DNA of 46,827 nt from Hydnum rufescens UP504 (taxonomy: Eukaryota; Basidiomycota; Agaricomycetes; Cantharellales; Hydnaceae), in contig MU129238.1 in assembly GCA_014904985.1 (NCBI GenBank), positions 1 through 46,827 of the forward strand, in the 5' to 3' direction. Under the pieces are notes generated by a model. The model made no database searches. It was not told the DNA's origin and worked only from the letters and a program-made list of their open reading frames with translations. The translations under genes and the position numbers were made by a program. Numbering within the stretch: the first letter of the stretch is position 1; each line of letters begins with the position of its first letter. Shown here one piece after another: positions 37,768 to 45,688 of this stretch.

Positions 37768-37900
37768 AAGGAGGGGGAGGAGGGAGGGGAGGAGGCCGGG
37801 GGCGGCGGGGGCGGCTTCGCATCAAATCAACCCGGAGCCGAAGGCCACGAGCTCGCCTCATGATATCAGTTTCCCCCCCTCCCCTCCCCCGTCCCCCATC
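37768..37900. repeat. G-rich block followed by C-rich block
   Basis: About 45 bases starting at 37768 consist of G-runs of three to five separated by one or two bases, and a C-run block follows at 37874-37900. Either block could form a G-quadruplex on one strand, and the two could pair as a hairpin. It lies about 1 kb downstream of the homeodomain gene. Confidence 0.4.
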
Positions 37901-38051
37901 ACCAAACACCCCACATGCACACATCAATGATCAAATAACACGCATAAAGATGCACTCCCCAAAATGGAAAATAAAGTACAAAAAAAAATCGAATGATCGG
38001 GGCTGGGCGGGGGCACAACTTTCAGCTCCAAGATATCCAAAAAAAGGGATA

Positions 38052-38083
38052 GGAGAGATAGATATCCCACGCATTATCTCTCC
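38052..38083. repeat. 9 bp perfect inverted repeat
   Basis: GGAGAGATA (38052-38060) and TATCTCTCC (38075-38083) form a stem around a 14-base loop. No adjacent gene gives it an obvious role. Confidence 0.5.
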
Positions 38084-41000
38084 AATCGCGTGTGGATAAC
38101 CCGAAGTGATCCAGTGCAGGGTCCCTCTATATGATCAATATGATCATCATTGAATGAGTATTCGGGAATGTCAGGGTGGCCATTGAAGACGCAAGTGAGG
38201 TTCAGCAACAAGAGGAATAAACAAAGAGAAAGATGGATTATATACCTACCATGCGGGACACGGGTATGTTGGGATTGGGGACTCACTCGTTTTCCCGAAG
38301 ATCTTCTGGGCTGGGGAACAGACAAAAAGAAAAGGAAGAAGAACAATCACTGTTAATTGGGAAACGAGGCTACGAGACGCTGGCTAGGAGTACCAATAAA
38401 AGCAGAGTTAGCAGCCCCCGCCCAAATCGAGCTTCTCGATTGTTCGGACACTCCAAGAGCGAGGTTGTGAAATGAATTGAACCGACCACCCAGGAAAAAT
38501 GGATCTCGATAGCGTCCATGGCAACAATTCAGCCGTGGCGCGATTGTTAACCTCTACAAGGCTGGGATCAAGTCGAGCATGATAAAGAACCTCTATCTTG
38601 GGATCAGCCATTTCGGGCTCCCTCCCGGATCTTGACGCCATGGATTCCATCCAAGGGTCGCCAGAGATATTACTCACAAGCTAGCTAGCATGTGGGCGGT
38701 AAGTAACATGAATGAATCTTATACATCCCTATACGGAACAATCTGACGAACGGAGTTTCCACGCTAAAACTCAAATCGGCGATCACTTATGGTGTGAGAA
38801 CACGATTAATTACGTAATGCATCGAGGCCACGAAGTACTACGGACTCAAAATTTGAATTGGATCATGAAATTAACGCTCACTCAACGCTCTGGGGGAGGG
38901 TACATTCCGTGGCAAGTTGGAACGAGTGGACCAGGCCAGGATATGGCTTTGGAAACGCTGCGTTGATGCTCCGACCCTGATACGGTCGGAGCGAGATTTC
39001 GACTCCAATGAAATCTGTCGGCTCGACGGGGGATAGTCATTGGTGCCACGGAATTATAGAGCTTGGTGACTGGGGTTCTTTCAAAGCAAGGGATTCTGGG
39101 TGGAACTCGAATGCAATGGCATTTCTTGATTCTCTAGCCGGATGGAGGTCTTGAGGCCATCCGATCTGCGTCTGAGTCGGCTTGCTGCGCTTCTTCGCTG
39201 GCCACTCCTTGCTGGAACCGGGCCTGGATAGATAGGGGGGGGGGGGACGGGTGCTTCAGCAGAGTCTCTGTTAAGATGTTTATGCCTGAAATCTACTCAA
39301 ACCCCTGGAGATATGCAGTTCGACCAGCGACAGCCGGCGGGGCGAGATACCTTCGAGGCGGGCGGGCGGATGGATCACTTCAAGGAGGGGGCACTTTAAC
39401 GCCCATGCCCCGTATTTTATGCCATGGGACGAACAGTCTTCTGTGGGGATAGGGGACGGAGGAATTCGCCCAGATGTAGGGCACCAGGATCCCCGCCACG
39501 CTGCAGTACGTTGTTGGCTGATAAGAAAGGGGACGCCATTGGATCTTACTCGGAACGTGCAGATGGTGTGAGCGAGGCAATTCGAGAAACCCACAGATAT
39601 GCTCGTGGAGGGTGCCCCCAGGCTTCTAGCCCCTCTCCAAGTGTGCGCGAATTTAATTCTGCAGTGACGGATGGCCTGTTTGCTCGGGATCCTAAGGCAA
39701 CTACAGAAAGTTGGCGACTCCCGATATCGAGCAGCATCGACACACGTTGTTTCCGCAGGGTGGTGAAGGGGCACGCGCATGATATCTAATAGGTATCAGA
39801 CAAATACAATATTGCGGAGCTAGAGATCCCCAAATAAATCACCTCTCTTCAAATGCCTGCAAAGCAGGGATCGTATTTTATGGAATAACGTTAGGCCTCA
39901 CTTTGTCCGCGCTGGAGGATTCTCCAGACCACGGCAACGTAACTTTCCTGGGGTCGGATGCTCTATTCTGAGGAGGAGCACATGCCGGTGGTGCCGATTC
40001 CCAATGCTCCCGACACCAATTTCCGGCATTTCGGACCTTCGTAAAACACAGTACTCTAGCCAGTTCAGTATGACCCGTAGAAAGTAAAAATGGACACAAA
40101 CCTTGTACACCCAGCACGGGCACTGGTATGCGATGTCATGTACATATCAGGAGCATCGGCTGAAAGACCAGCGGCAGAGAAGAGGTCAGTCACGGCAAGG
40201 GATGAAAAATACGCGAAGCGCAGGATTGCTGTACCCTGTATTGAATGAAACGACAGACGGTCCGACCTCTCACAGCTCCAAGAGTGAACTGTCAAAATTC
40301 AATGCATATCGGGGACAAAGGGGCGGGAAATCCATGGATGTGCAGGAGTAAGGGTGACTCAATTTCAAATTTTCGGTGCAGCTCGAGATGTTCATGGATG
40401 CCCCGAAAACACAACCCCCAGAACCAGTCCGATATCCACAATCTCCGCCCTTAAGATAGTAATTCGCCCGAAAGCAATGCAAACTGTAATAAATGCAGTG
40501 ATGAAGAAGCATGACCCAGAACGGACAAAGGCGTCAGCCAGTGGCAGTGGCAGTACATATCTCGCCCGCGCCGGTCCTTCGACATCAGAATTCGGGATGG
40601 CGCAAGTTCTATGCACCGGTCTGGAAATGACCCACGCACTGGTGCACCTAATCAATGACTTTTCACGCCCAGGGGCCTGATCGCCTTCAGGGAATACAGT
40701 CAACCTTTGTGTCCAAATGCTCGACTCCATGCTCAACCCAAGATACATACCAGATTCCCAGCCTTCCGGTTTCGGTGATCTTCAGATATATGGAGGAATC
40801 TGAGCCCGAGGTGAACGAAGTCTTCCGTCTGATAACAATCCCTGGGAAGTTGCATTTCGTCGGGTTTTTGATCATGTGATTGTGCACCATCGAGCATACG
40901 AAGGTGCACCCAATCGGGAATGCAGCAAGTCCCTCCTTTACGAACTGCCCGCTGTGGAAGACCAATGTGAGCGACCCGAATTTTCGCCCACCCAATGCGG

Positions 41001-42018
41001 GATCTTGGGATGTGTGCTTGTCCTCGGGCAAACCTCAGAAGTATTCGCCTTGGATTCAAGCACTTCTCCCACTCCGTGTTATTGGCCAAGGACACAGATC
41101 GGGAAAATTGATCCCAGAGGAGACCAGGGAGAAGGGAAAATCTAACCCAGGATATCAGTGTCTTTGTGTCAATCATTTTCTGTCTTCCGAGCTGAAGGGT
41201 CTTCTATATTATCCAAAGCGGTTGCACTCTTCGGAGATAGTCTCGCCAAAGAGTCGGGCTTGAGCCGGCTTAAGTCCGAGCCAAATCCGTTTTGAGCCGT
41301 TTGATTACTAAGCAAAAGACCCGACTCGACTTCCTTGGCTTGGGCTTGAAGTTGGTATATTGTATATATGGGATAGGATACTTGGCATGTGGGGATGCTT
41401 CATGCTCTGGGGAGTGTTGGAATTGGGGATGGGTGAGCTCTAATGCTCATTGCATAGTCAGGGTATCCTCTAGATAGTTTCTTGGAATGCACTGAAGTTC
41501 CCTCAAGCATTTGCTTGAGCTCTGATCAAATGCTCTATCTTCCCTCTCATTGTGTGAACCTAACAGGCTGAACTGTTGAAACCAGCAGTCAAATCAGGGT
41601 TAACTCATTTCTACATAGGTTTGGCCCTAGAGACCCTATTGTTGGGGATATCCCCAGGACATCCTATTGATGCTTAGGGGAAAATTGTGAATGTAGGACT
41701 TCCTGGGAGATTCTGAATAATATAGATTAGCATGAAACAACTTCATCTGTATTTCCTAGGATGTCTCAGAGGGACTTTGTCACTTCTTGGGTAATTCCAG
41801 TTTTGATGAGTAAAGGCTGTCACCCGTGCATGCCAGCTTGTACTCTTGCCTTAGTGGCTGCTTTGTCCATACATGGCTGGTACTCTTGCAGTAGGTGGCT
41901 GCTTTGAGCCTACCATAATAATGTCTGTATATACTGTACCTGCACTAAAATTCTATTTGACTCAATTCCCTATATTCAGATAGCTATATTGATTATACCA
42001 AAATTGAAATGCATTTCA

Positions 42019-42745
42019 TCAGGGAATAATATTGTGTACAGCAGGAAGCAACAAAGCATCTTTATATACAACATTTACAGTGACAGGCTCTTCTGTTGGG
42101 AAGATGACCTTCAGCCCTTGAGGGGAAGTCACTCAGGAAAGTGTGACATATAGTTGTCCATGGCCAAAGCAAGGAACCCAAAGATCAAGGCCAACAAATT
42201 TAACTGATTGGCCTTGGGCCTTGTTTATGGTCATTGAAAATGCAAGAGCCACAGGGAATTGGCGACAGAGCATTTTGAATGGAAATTCACCTGTGAAGAG
42301 AAAATTGATGTTAGAATGGAATTTGAGACTCCAAAGCCACTGTACCTGTTTCTGAAGGTGTCAGATTTAGATGTGGAATCAAGATGATATTCCCAGCATG
42401 TTATCCACCCAGAATCCAAGCTTTTATAACACAATTGTTCAATTCCAGAATCACAGCACGGGTACCATTACAGACACCATCCTGGACTGATAGATTCCGA
42501 AGGATGAGCAATGGAGCACCAACTTTGAGAGTGAGGTGTGAAATGGGGAGGCCAGATGCATTGAGAGAATTGAGGTATTTCGAGGGGAAGATTATGGATT
42601 GGATCATCAACTCCATCCTCTGGAAGTATGCTGTCTGCAGAGTGGTAGACCTTCTCTTCACCAGGGAATTTATCAATTATTTTTGAATTAATGTGATGGA
42701 CATCATCATTTCATGGTGATAATATAACCTGGTCAAGGAAGTAGG
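42019..42745 (-). pseudogene. decayed Helitron helicase (C-terminal, Pif1-like), truncated by an LTR
   Basis: This is the C-terminal end of the Rep/helicase protein of a rolling-circle Helitron transposon. Reading the minus strand gives the family's consecutive motifs: [97 protein letters not shown] and VTSPQGLKV. A 55 bp intron (42345-42291) with a CTAAC branch sequence sits between [10 protein letters not shown] and the QFPV motif. Lesions are TGA at 42713-42711, one extra base at 42578, TAA at 42403-42401 and TGA at 42135-42133 (in LSRVTS-type context). The homology stops abruptly at 42745, where an LTR begins. The 3' end of the element lies somewhere below 42019 and was not resolved. Confidence 0.85.
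42741..42745. other. predicted 5 bp target-site duplication (one side)
   Basis: GTAGG on the plus strand separates Helitron coding sequence from the LTR terminus. If the LTR element inserted here, the same five bases should flank its other LTR, outside the window. Confidence 0.4.
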
Positions 42746-43269
42746 TGTCAGGGCGTGGTTCAGCCAAGGGCTGGTTGATGTTTGGGTAAATAGCATCAAT
42801 CAGATCTGGGAGTTGTTAAGGGTTGTACTTGAGGTGAAAGATACGATGACATAATCGAGACGAATACAAGGAAATGCCCTTAAGGCGATTGACGAGGGAG
42901 TCATGAAGTGGGGATTACATAAGTCACGAAAGACGAGTACATATGAGGAAGACCGGCTTCTTGAGACTTAATAGGCGAAGGTTTTAAGATGAGAGTCGCG
43001 AGCGATAACTGAGATTGCAAGAGTGGAATTCAATTGGTTGACAATATATTCTCGATCTTCTAAAGAGTGAGTGTACATCAAGTAACTACTTATACTATTA
43101 GAGATCAAAAGGGTTTTATGGATAAAGGGGTGTTGAATAAAGGAAGGATGTATATAATAGGAATTGCTGAAAGAGGAAGGCACAATGGCGGCAAGGGTGA
43201 AGGTCACGTGATGGCGTGATTGGCTTGGTTATTCATACGTAAGCGAGGTTACAAGTATGACTCATAACA
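42746..43269 (-). mobile_element. 3' LTR of a Ty3/gypsy element (524 bp)
   Basis: On the minus strand the LTR starts TGTTATGAG at 43269 and ends TGACA at 42746, a usual TG...CA pair with short inverted ends. It is preceded by a polypurine tract and followed directly by Helitron coding sequence, which fixes both borders. A TATA-like TATATAC lies inside on the minus strand. A perfect Gcn4/AP-1 site is 5 bp from the upstream end. The second LTR is not in the window. Confidence 0.75.
43257..43265. promoter_or_regulatory. perfect Gcn4/AP-1 site at the LTR end
   Basis: ATGACTCAT lies within the first 13 bases of the LTR (U3 end). Gcn4/AP-1 sites occur in other retroelement LTRs as activators; here it could link the element to amino-acid-starvation regulators such as those encoded at the left of the window. 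Confidence 0.45.
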
Positions 43270-43272
43270 GTA

Positions 43273-43283
43273 CCCCCCCTTTT
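43273..43283 (-). other. polypurine tract
   Basis: AAAAGGGGGGG on the minus strand, followed by TAC and then the LTR start, is the standard plus-strand primer site of LTR retrotransposons. It shows that the flanking sequence at higher coordinates is internal to the element. Confidence 0.7.
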
Positions 43284-43367
43284 GAGCGCGAAGCCCTCGA
43301 AGCGCATAACTCGAGTTTTACGAGGTGGGTGTTTTTTGGTGGTTGCCGTGGTTGCTGTGGTGGTTAC

Positions 43368-43374
43368 TATAAAG
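43368..43374 (+). promoter_or_regulatory. TATA box of the antisense cysteine-rich gene
   Basis: TATAAAG on the plus strand lies 54 bp upstream of the ATG at 43422 and 85 bp inside the polypurine tract, pointing opposite to pol. The spacing suits a fungal core promoter. Confidence 0.45.
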
Positions 43375-43421
43375 GGCGGGTTTGTTGCATTTGCTTCTGA
43401 TTCCGTACCATCATCATTGAT

Positions 43422-44119
43422 ATGGCCGACGAGGCTATTCTCTCTTTGATCAAGATGAAGGCGGCGATGGAAATCCTCCAGACTGAGGAGGCGGTTGCAA
43501 CCGTGAAGGTCAAGTTGGTGAAGTGGGAGGTATGTGTAAACTTTTTCTGTTTTATGTGAGTTGCATTGATTTGTGGTAAAGCAGCAGGTGCATTTGCAGG
43601 GTCAGATGCCCAAGGTTTCACCCCTCATGCCTGAGATGGGGTTGGAGCTTGTGGGTTGGTGTCTGCGTGTCGAGCATATCGAGAACGACGTGGGTGTTCG
43701 TCGTGCCCAGGAAGAGGCGGCGGTGCGCGCTTTAGAGGAGGCACATCATCTCGACACTGAGGTGTGGCGCGAGGCCGAGGATGCTGCTCAGCATGCAGCC
43801 GTGGCGGAGGTGCTGAGGGGTGCGTCGAAAGATGCACCTTTGGGCGAGGATGAGGGATTGTCAATGGTGAGTACGATTTTTGAAGTTGTGATGTTGCTGA
43901 CTTGGTGTTTTTTAGTGTGATTGGTGCTCGTCTGTGCATGCTCGATGGGTGGCTGGTGGTAAGAAGGGGGAGGAACCTCTGTGCATGTCCGGTCCTCGGT
44001 TTCGCTGCCAGGCATGCGCGAAGCAGAACAAGAAGTGTTCCCTGGTGCTGGTGGGTCATCGGCACCTGAAGCGGGTTGCTGAGGGTGGCGAGGAGTCTTC
44101 GTGGGCTTCCAGGCAATGA
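43422..44119 (+). CDS. cysteine-rich coiled-coil protein encoded antisense inside the LTR element, three exons
   Basis: The function is unknown. The exons are 43422-43529, 43585-43866 and 43916-44119, separated by introns of 55 and 49 bp with GTATGT/GTGAGT donors and CAG/TAG acceptors; all phases are 0, giving 197 aa. The first two exons encode a charged, Glu/Ala-rich helical region that could form a coiled coil. The third encodes CDWC, then CMSGPRFRCQACAKQNKKC, a C-x2-C...C-x7-C-x2-C-x6-C pattern likely to bind zinc. The frame remains open after the TGA (44117-44119) to TAA near 44473, with a further charged helical segment. The stop may therefore be a CGA-to-TGA mutation in a longer protein. 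Similar Cys-cluster proteins are, to my knowledge, highly repeated in agaricomycete genomes. Confidence 0.6.
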
Positions 44120-44481
44120 CATGTTGCGTCACCTGAGTCGAAGGGTTTGCCTTCTCCTGCGGAGGGGGTTGAGGAGGAGGTGCCTGGGGGGGTGCCTGGG
44201 GCTGCACCTGAGCTCTCTGCAGGCGACTTGCTTCTGCCGGTCGAGAGTCTCTTGAAGTGCACAGAGGAGATGTGGGCTGACGACCCGACACCCAAGTTGG
44301 CGCAATGCATGGTCCTCATGCGATGGGCCGCTGTGGAGGTGTCCACGGCCATGGAGATGGAGGAGGTGAGGGTGCAGGAGTTGGAGCGGGGGTTGGCTGT
44401 CGTGAAGTCACGGGTGTGTCAGGGCGACACTGCCGTCGAAGCCACAAACAGAAAGAGGAAAGAGATTAATTAACCACACGT

Positions 44482-44557
44482 GCAGTGGGAATCCTGAGTA
44501 TACACCACACAACAAGGGACACACAAGTCTCGCACCTATCGCAGTGGGAATCCTGAG
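44482..44557. repeat. 17 bp direct repeat
   Basis: GCAGTGGGAATCCTGAG occurs at 44482-44498 and again at 44541-44557 (59 bp period), upstream of a TATA-like element at 44593-44600. It could be a regulatory repeat or the trace of an insertion. Confidence 0.6.
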
Positions 44558-44592
44558 AGATCAAAACTGGTGATCCCCCAACTGCGAAGGGC

Positions 44593-44871
44593 TATAAATA
44601 CTATTTCCTGCACACAGCCTCCAACCTTCCAGAGCCTTCCGCCGTCTTCCATAACCTTCCGGATCCTCCTAGAATGCCGGCTCCACAGCCCATCAGTCAG
44701 CCTCCACAGCCACCATCACTAAGCCTCACTAAGCTGACGCAGCCGTGTTATGAATCCTGTGCGCACCTCCACATGGCTATGCCCCAACTTCCATATGTAT
44801 CCCCCTTAGCGTATGTACTTCCAAGGCAGTGTACGCCTGGGTACTCCAAAGGTGTCCAAAGTGTCAAATGA
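44593..44871 (+). CDS. small proline-rich ORF behind a TATA box, uncertain
   Basis: A TATAAATA (44593-44600) is followed by an ATG at 44674 opening a 65-codon frame (44674-44871) that begins MPAPQPISQPPQPPSLSL. There is no recognised domain. It overlaps the 3' end of the minus-strand membrane ORF. It could be a first exon, a short accessory ORF, or chance. Confidence 0.25.
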   Translation, partial: YKYYFLHTASNLPEPSAVFHNLPDPPRMPAPQPISQPPQPPSLSLTKLTQPCYESCAHLHMAMPQLPYVSPLAYVLPRQCTPGYSKGVQSVK

Positions 44872-45179
44872 CCGTAATGACGTGGATGGAGTACGGATTG
44901 GGACAGGTGATGTGGATTCAGGGACTGGGGTAGAGGAGGAGGAGGGGGAGTCTGGATTGGCAACTCCATGGACTCACGTGGGGAGCGAGGGAACGACAGG
45001 TGCTGACAAGGTGCCAATGCTGCCACTGGTTGGCTACCCAGCCCATAGCCCGCTGGCCGAGCCTGATAGAACAAGGCAATAATAATAAGAGAAATGCCAA
45101 TAATGGCAAGGATGACAATAACCCCCGTAGTGAATGGAGGGAGAGAGGAGACAAGAGCATTTGAGGAAGTAGGCGCCAT
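44748..45179 (-). CDS. small protein with one membrane segment, inside the LTR element
   Basis: From the ATG at 45179 the frame encodes 143 aa. Residues about 18-42 form a strongly hydrophobic stretch (GVIVILAIIGISLIIIALFY) suited to a membrane anchor, followed by a proline-rich region (PPPPPLPQ) and a Cys/Trp-containing tail. It is on the same strand as pol and downstream of it, the position of env-like or accessory ORFs in some retroelements, but it has none of their recognisable motifs. It may be a degraded or partial reading frame. Confidence 0.35.
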   Translation of the reverse strand: MAPTSSNALVSSLPPFTTGVIVILAIIGISLIIIALFYQARPAGYGLGSQPVAALAPCQHLSFPRSPRESMELPIQTPPPPPLPQSLNPHHLSQSVLHPRHYGHLTLWTPLEYPGVHCLGSTYAKGDTYGSWGIAMWRCAQDS

Positions 45180-45429
45180 ATGATAGAGTCGATGAAGAAT
45201 AATACTCTGATGGTAAGTCCTTAGGCGGAAGCAAATGTCAATTTGATCCTGACAGGGTGAGTGTCGTGCGCGGTGTGCGACAGCGATGGGGGATGTCGCG
45301 GCTTATGCCGAGGTGGGGCGGGAGATCGCTAGGAGCAGCGTGAGTTGGGGAACGACAAGTAAAAAAAAAATTAAAATTTTTTCATTTGTTTTCTGACTGT
45401 CTGAGGGGAGTAAACTGGAGTTTTAACGG

Positions 45430-45640
45430 GTGAGAAGAAAAGGAAAAGGAAAAGGGCACAGAAAGGACGAGAGTAAGAAACAAGAGGAGGAAGTCAAGAA
45501 ACGTTGGGGCAATCAAGACATGTGGGAGAGATATGGTGAGTGGAAGAGAGATAGAGAGATGTGGGGAGAGGAAGAGAGATAGAGAGATGTGGAGAGCGGG
45601 AGAGAGATGTGGAGAGAGGAAGAGAGGTATGGTCGTGAAA
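45430..45640. repeat. purine-rich tract with imperfect GAGAGAT tandem units
   Basis: The plus strand is almost all purine. Units resembling GGAAGAGAGATAGAGAGATGTG recur about four times between 45540 and 45635, and AAAGG repeats precede them near 45435. It lies between the pol stop and the membrane ORF, where transcripts of the element would be pyrimidine-rich. Confidence 0.55.
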
Positions 45641-45688
45641 GCATGGTGTCACGATTGTCACGATTTACACTGCCAGGTCAAGTACTTC

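Larger units (their letters stand above)
36830..42018. other. 5.2 kb without recognisable intact genes
   Basis: The CT-rich 36830-37350 is probably the 3' region of the homeodomain gene. A G-rich block (about 37768-37813) and a C-rich block (37874-37900) follow. A 9 bp inverted repeat GGAGAGATA/TATCTCTCC with a 14 nt loop lies at 38052-38083. Minus-strand frames at 40392-41031 include a hydrophobic stretch, but no splice path gives an open protein. An imperfect duplication of about 40 bp is visible at about 41830-41915, and an AT-rich region up to 42018 may be the 3' part of the Helitron. Confidence 0.4.

Noticed and set aside
38074..38346. 90-codon hydrophobic minus-strand frame
   Set aside because: The hydrophobicity comes from AG-rich sequence read antisense; no supporting signal.
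39280..39780. 166-codon minus-strand frame
   Set aside because: No ATG-supported family resemblance; a 121-codon frame lies opposite and the composition looks like ordinary intergenic DNA.
40392..41176. possible multi-exon membrane protein on the minus strand
   Set aside because: A GTATGT donor near 40750 is present, but every acceptor tried gives a stop codon or wrong frame, and no domain is recognised.
45236..45669. second LTR starting TGTAAATCG just after pol and ending near TGTCA at 45236
   Set aside because: There is no polypurine tract before the start and flanking pentamers (GCAAA, CTGCC) do not match; kept only as an alternative to the single-element model.
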